DNA from: Thermogutta sp.
GTDB lineage: Bacteria; Planctomycetota; Planctomycetia; Pirellulales; Thermoguttaceae
NCBI RefSeq assembly: GCF_014359955.1
Contig: NZ_JACIYL010000094.1
Coordinates: forward strand, 1-9,406
Direction of reading: 5' to 3'
Length of the DNA: 9,406 nt
Both the position numbers and the translations under genes were made by a program. The notes beneath the pieces were generated by a model that was not told where the DNA came from, ran no database searches, and saw nothing but the letters and a program-made list of their open reading frames with translations. Of the stretch, positions 6,067 to 9,406 are shown one piece after another (the first letter of the stretch is position 1; every line of letters begins with the position of its first letter).

Positions 6067-7215
6067 ATGGCTACGATGCAGGAGCCGGTTCGGCCGGTAT
6101 TCAGCAAACGCCCTAAAAATCTTGAGATCGATAAACTCTTCCGCGCTCTGGTCAAATTCGAGGGAAGCGACCTCCATTTGAAAGTCGGCAGACCGCCCTA
6201 CATCCGCGTGGCAGGATCACTGCGGCCGTTGAACCATCCCCCGATCGACGAAGAGCAGATGATCCGCCTGATCCTGCCCATGCTCGATGAGCGGCTCCGT
6301 CGCATCCTGGAAGAGGATGGTGGATGCGATTTTGCCCACGTCGTGGACGTGGACGGGGTAACGTGGCGTTTTCGCGTGAACGTGCTCCAGCAGATGGGAT
6401 ACCTGGGGTTGGTGGCCCGACGCATCAATAACTACATTCCCGATTTCGAAAAGCTCAATTTGCCCCCGATCCTGGAGAAGCTCTGTCAGTTTGACCAGGG
6501 CATGATTCTTCTCGCTGGTGTGACGGGGTCCGGTAAGAGCACGACCATTGCCTCGATGCTCAACTGGATCAATCGCCACTACCGCAAGCACATCCTCACG
6601 CTGGAAGACCCCATCGAGTTCACCTTCACAGAGGACAAATGTCTCATCAATCAGCGGGAAATCGGTATCGACGTGAAAAACTTCCTCATCGGCATGAAAC
6701 ACGCCGTGCGTGAGGACCCCGACGTCATGCTGGTGGGCGAAATGCGTGACCGGGAGACGTTCGAGACAGCCATCCAGGCCGCGGAAACCGGGCACCTCGT
6801 GTTTGGGACAATTCACGCCTCCAGTGCCCCAAGCACCATCAGCCGTATTCTGGACCTGTTTCCACAGGAAATGCATCGGGCGATCCGCAGTGCGATTGCC
6901 TTTAATATGAAAGCCATTATTGCCCAAAAACTGCTGCCTTCCATTCATCCGGATTTCAAACGTGTGCCGGCCGTCGAGATTATGATCTTTAATCCGATGG
7001 TCAAAAAGCTAGTTTTGGAAGAACAGGACCAAAAACTGGCGGACGTCATTCGCATGTCGAAAGAAGAGGGCATGCAGGACTTCACGATGAGCTTGAAGGA
7101 TCTTGTGGAGCGGCGTTTGATCGACCGCGCCACGGCCTTTGAAGTGGCCCCCAATCCGGAAGCTCTCCAGATGGCATTGAAAGGGATCGAAGTCAAGGCA
7201 CCTGGGATTCTCTGA
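6067..7215 (+). CDS. pilT: PilT-family twitching/retraction ATPase
   Basis: A 382-residue hexameric motor ATPase of the secretion NTPase superfamily. PilT proteins depolymerise type IV pili at the inner face of the cytoplasmic membrane. Domains in order: a PAS-like N-terminal domain with GSDLHLKVG (33-41), then a RecA-like core with Walker A GVTGSGKST (151-159), Asp box TLEDPIEF (178-185), Walker B with MLVGEMRD (221-228, catalytic Glu225), and His box TGHLVFGTIH (241-250). Every catalytic motif is intact, and the length is slightly above the usual 345-370 residues because of an N-terminal extension of about 15-20 residues. GGTGAGG (6052-6058) is eight bases before ATG. The next gene starts 11 bases after the stop, so the two are almost surely co-transcribed. 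No pilin, PilB or PilC gene is visible, so whether it retracts a classical pilus or serves another machine is open. Confidence 0.93.
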   Translation: MATMQEPVRPVFSKRPKNLEIDKLFRALVKFEGSDLHLKVGRPPYIRVAGSLRPLNHPPIDEEQMIRLILPMLDERLRRILEEDGGCDFAHVVDVDGVTWRFRVNVLQQMGYLGLVARRINNYIPDFEKLNLPPILEKLCQFDQGMILLAGVTGSGKSTTIASMLNWINRHYRKHILTLEDPIEFTFTEDKCLINQREIGIDVKNFLIGMKHAVREDPDVMLVGEMRDRETFETAIQAAETGHLVFGTIHASSAPSTISRILDLFPQEMHRAIRSAIAFNMKAIIAQKLLPSIHPDFKRVPAVEIMIFNPMVKKLVLEEQDQKLADVIRMSKEEGMQDFTMSLKDLVERRLIDRATAFEVAPNPEALQMALKGIEVKAPGIL

Positions 7216-7226
7216 TAGGCAACCTC

Positions 7227-9002
7227 ATGACGCAGAGCAGTCTGTCCTTTCGGCAACTGGGTCGGATATTGTTTTCTCTGGCGGGAGCCGGAATAGGTCT
7301 TACGTCGGCGGTGGCGTGGGCGGCCTCGCCCTGGATGTTGCCAGAGCTTCTCTGGGGTCAGGAAGCCGGTGGGTGGTCCGGCCCGGGTTACTACTTCAGC
7401 ATTCTCAAGATCGTCGCATTTTTAATTGTGTATTTTCTCTGGGTGGCAATCGGGGACTGGATCAATCAGGATGTCCAGCGGCTGGACCTGGATCACAATC
7501 TGTGGAACGGCGTTTACTTTTTTTCCTTCGTGGCCGCGTTTCTCCTGTTTCTGCTTATCCCGTTCTTCCCTGTCGGCTACCTCCTGGTCTGTCTGGCGAC
7601 CTTCGTTCCGGCTTTGATTTATGCGAGCCATCGCAATAAGAAAGTGGGGATCGAAGACCGCGTCCTCACGGCGGCCCATTTTAAGAGAATCATGGGTCGA
7701 CTGAGCGGGAAAGAGGTGAAGGTGGCCGTTTCTCCGGACGATCTTCCCCCGCCGATTCGTTTTGATCCTCCCGCCAAGACGCAGCAGGAGAAGAATCTCC
7801 GCCTTATTCCGGCACGACAGCATCCGGGTTATCAGGCTGCTCGGGAGTTCATTGCCGAGGCACTCGACCGACGCGGCGAAGCGATCGATCTGATGGTGGC
7901 TCCAAATTCCACCACGCTGCGATACATGATCGACGGCGTGTGGATCAACATGCCCCCGATACCGCCGGAGTCGGCGATGGCAGCGGTCGAGGTGCTGAAA
8001 ATCCTTTGTGGTCTCAATCCCCAGGACCGCACAAGCCGACAGCAGGGCAAACTGGATGTTCGTTATCACGATGTCCCACTGGGCCTCACATTTGCCTCTC
8101 AAGGGGTGGCGGGCGGAGAGAGGGTTGTCATCCAGTTCTCGGAAAAGACGAGCCGCTTCCGAAAGCTGGAAGACCTGGGAATGCGGCCGAAACTTCAGGA
8201 AACGATCAAGAACTTCCTCAACGCTCCCCAGGGAATCATCGTCTTTTCCGCGCCGCCGGGTCACGGTCTGACGACCACGGTGACCTGTGCCATCCTCAGC
8301 GGAGATCGTTTCTCCCGCGAGTGGATCAGTATTGAAGACGAACAGAAAACGTACGAGGTCATCGAGAACGTTCAACCCTACATCATCACCGCGCAGGATC
8401 GGCAGAATCTCGACGGCTTCCTGGACAAAGTCTTCCACATGGAGCCCAATGTCGTTGTGTGTCGCGATCTTCCCAACGGCAAGGTGCTCCAGCGGCTGGC
8501 GGAAGAAACCGAAAATAATCGGCTGGTCATCACGACGGTCCGCGCCAAGGACTGTTGCGAGGCCCTGCTCAAGCTCATGGCCCTCCAGCCGCCTGCCAAG
8601 GCGTTTCCGGAGAAGGTGATCGGCGTGGTGAACCAGCGGGTGATGCGGCGGCTGTGCGATAAATGTCGCCAGCCCTATCCCCCTCCCCCGGAGTTACTTC
8701 AGCGATTGGGAATTCCCCCGGGACGGATTCAGGCGTTTTTCCGGCCGCACGTGCCCACGCCGGAGGAGAAGGAAGTCTGCCCGCAGTGCCAGGGATTGGG
8801 CTATTTCGGACGGTGCGCCGTTTTCGAGGTCCTGGTGGTCAACGACAACCTGCGCAAAATTCTTGCCCGACAGCCGGATTATGCCACGCTTCGGAAAGCG
8901 GCCCGGGCGGCCGGCATGGCTACACTTCAGGAAGAAGGCGTCCTCCTGCTGGCTCAGGGAATCACCTCCTACGAGGAACTCGCCCGCGTCCTCCAGGGCT
9001 GA
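7227..9002 (+). CDS. Membrane-anchored GspE/PilB-like pseudo-ATPase
   Basis: A 591-residue protein with an unusual build. Residues 1-33 look like a signal peptide or first membrane helix (Arg9, Arg13, hydrophobic 14-30, AWA-A at 30-33). Three further hydrophobic segments lie at about 56-76, 94-112 and 115-133 and end in a positive SHRNKK stretch (134-139), which places the rest in the cytosol. Residues 200-591 follow the GspE/PilB pattern: an N2-like domain (AREFIAEALDRRGEAIDLMVAP, 205-226, and a GLNPQDRTSRQQGK segment), a RecA-like core and the tetracysteine zinc site C477-x2-C480 / C518-x2-C521, then GYFGRCAVFEVL (525-536). The catalytic motifs are degraded: Walker A reads APPGHGLT (342-349) with Leu348 for Lys; the VGEIRD block reads CRDLPN (412-417); the His box has Arg432 and Arg439 for both histidines. 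The Asp-box IED (369-371) is kept. ATP hydrolysis is unlikely. The Shine-Dalgarno is weak (TAGG, 7216-7219), suggesting coupling to pilT. Confidence 0.85.
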   Translation: MTQSSLSFRQLGRILFSLAGAGIGLTSAVAWAASPWMLPELLWGQEAGGWSGPGYYFSILKIVAFLIVYFLWVAIGDWINQDVQRLDLDHNLWNGVYFFSFVAAFLLFLLIPFFPVGYLLVCLATFVPALIYASHRNKKVGIEDRVLTAAHFKRIMGRLSGKEVKVAVSPDDLPPPIRFDPPAKTQQEKNLRLIPARQHPGYQAAREFIAEALDRRGEAIDLMVAPNSTTLRYMIDGVWINMPPIPPESAMAAVEVLKILCGLNPQDRTSRQQGKLDVRYHDVPLGLTFASQGVAGGERVVIQFSEKTSRFRKLEDLGMRPKLQETIKNFLNAPQGIIVFSAPPGHGLTTTVTCAILSGDRFSREWISIEDEQKTYEVIENVQPYIITAQDRQNLDGFLDKVFHMEPNVVVCRDLPNGKVLQRLAEETENNRLVITTVRAKDCCEALLKLMALQPPAKAFPEKVIGVVNQRVMRRLCDKCRQPYPPPPELLQRLGIPPGRIQAFFRPHVPTPEEKEVCPQCQGLGYFGRCAVFEVLVVNDNLRKILARQPDYATLRKAARAAGMATLQEEGVLLLAQGITSYEELARVLQG

Positions 9003-9066
9003 CACCGCGGTCCAGGGAAAGCCGGTGCGATCGGTTGATTGGAAATAAACACAGGAGAACATACTC

Positions 9067-9406
9067 ATGCTGCTCTACCTGCTGTGGATCCTCATCGTCG
9101 GTGCGTGCGTGGGCTTCATCTTTCGCGAAGGACTCTGGAGCGCCTTCATACGCTTCGTCAACATCCTCATGGCGGGCATCCTGGCCACAAATTTCTTCGA
9201 GCCGGTTGCCAAAATGATGGAAGATATGATCGGTCCCAACCTCACGTATTTCTACGACTTTCTGGCCTTCTGGCTGGTCTTTTCCGTATCGATGATCATC
9301 CTCCACATCGCGACGGCGTTTCTGTCTCGGGTGAAGGTGCGATTCAATCTCTATCTCAACCAGGCGGGGGCGGTGGTGATGGGCCTCGTCACCGGCGTTC
9401 TCATGT
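9067..9406 (+). CDS. CvpA-family membrane protein, N-terminal part (cut by right edge)
   Basis: The first 113 residues of an integral membrane protein that runs off the right edge. Hydrophobic segments lie at about 2-17, 26-42, 62-84 and 98-113. Between the first two is the GFIFREGLW turn (16-24), and the fourth begins NQAGAVVMGLVTGVL (98-112). This pattern, a glycine-arginine/glutamate turn after helix 1 and an N-x2-G-x4-GL motif opening helix 4, matches the CvpA family named for colicin V production, whose molecular role is poorly known. AGGAG (9053-9057) is nine bases before the ATG. It follows the pseudo-ATPase by 64 bases on the same strand with no terminator, so it probably belongs to the pilT transcript. 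The family call rests on topology and the helix-4 motif, since the C-terminal part is missing. Confidence 0.75.
   Translation, partial: MLLYLLWILIVGACVGFIFREGLWSAFIRFVNILMAGILATNFFEPVAKMMEDMIGPNLTYFYDFLAFWLVFSVSMIILHIATAFLSRVKVRFNLYLNQAGAVVMGLVTGVLM

Noticed and set aside
7422..8438. Minus-strand open frame of 338 codons inside the pseudo-ATPase gene
   Set aside because: It is a shadow of the plus-strand gene; the plus frame carries the membrane segments, GspE-like core and zinc site.

Overview
The window looks like chromosomal DNA of a Planctomycetota bacterium, perhaps of the Pirellulales. I infer this from three things: a PilT ATPase next to a membrane-anchored, degenerate GspE-like protein and a CvpA-like protein; a lone hisF far from other his genes; and moderately GC-rich sequence with long, partly structured intergenic regions. 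There is no 16S or other marker gene, so the assignment is tentative. I see no transposase, phage gene, CRISPR array, tRNA or rRNA.

Layout. The minus strand from 1160 to the left edge is the N-terminal 386 residues of transketolase (tkt). A gene-poor stretch of about 1 kb (1161-2187) separates it from five complete plus-strand genes and one partial one. First comes an NRDE/TANGO2-family protein (2188-2994), followed by three stacked terminator-like hairpins (3136-3258). A monocistronic peroxiredoxin unit is next: extended -10 promoter 3293-3319, leader with two hairpins, typical 2-Cys peroxiredoxin 3428-4021, a 3' stem-loop 4070-4108 and a strong intrinsic terminator 4145-4180. A HAD-superfamily phosphatase/phosphoglucomutase-like gene (4374-5042, with a foldable leader) precedes hisF (5135-5902). 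The right end is a close-packed group: pilT (6067-7215), a membrane protein carrying a degenerate GspE/PilB-type ATPase domain (7227-9002), and a CvpA-family membrane protein cut by the right edge (from 9067).

How the genes work together. Transketolase (pentose phosphate/Calvin carbon shuffling), HisF (histidine synthesis), the HAD enzyme and the peroxiredoxin (peroxide detoxification) are housekeeping functions with no obvious shared pathway. The pilT group is the most interesting part. It pairs a PilT with all catalytic motifs intact with a partner that has the GspE fold and its tetracysteine zinc site, but has lost the Walker A lysine and both His-box histidines, and has gained a signal-like N-terminus plus three membrane segments. 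I infer a membrane-tethered pseudo-ATPase that may dock or regulate PilT. The function is not established by the sequence.
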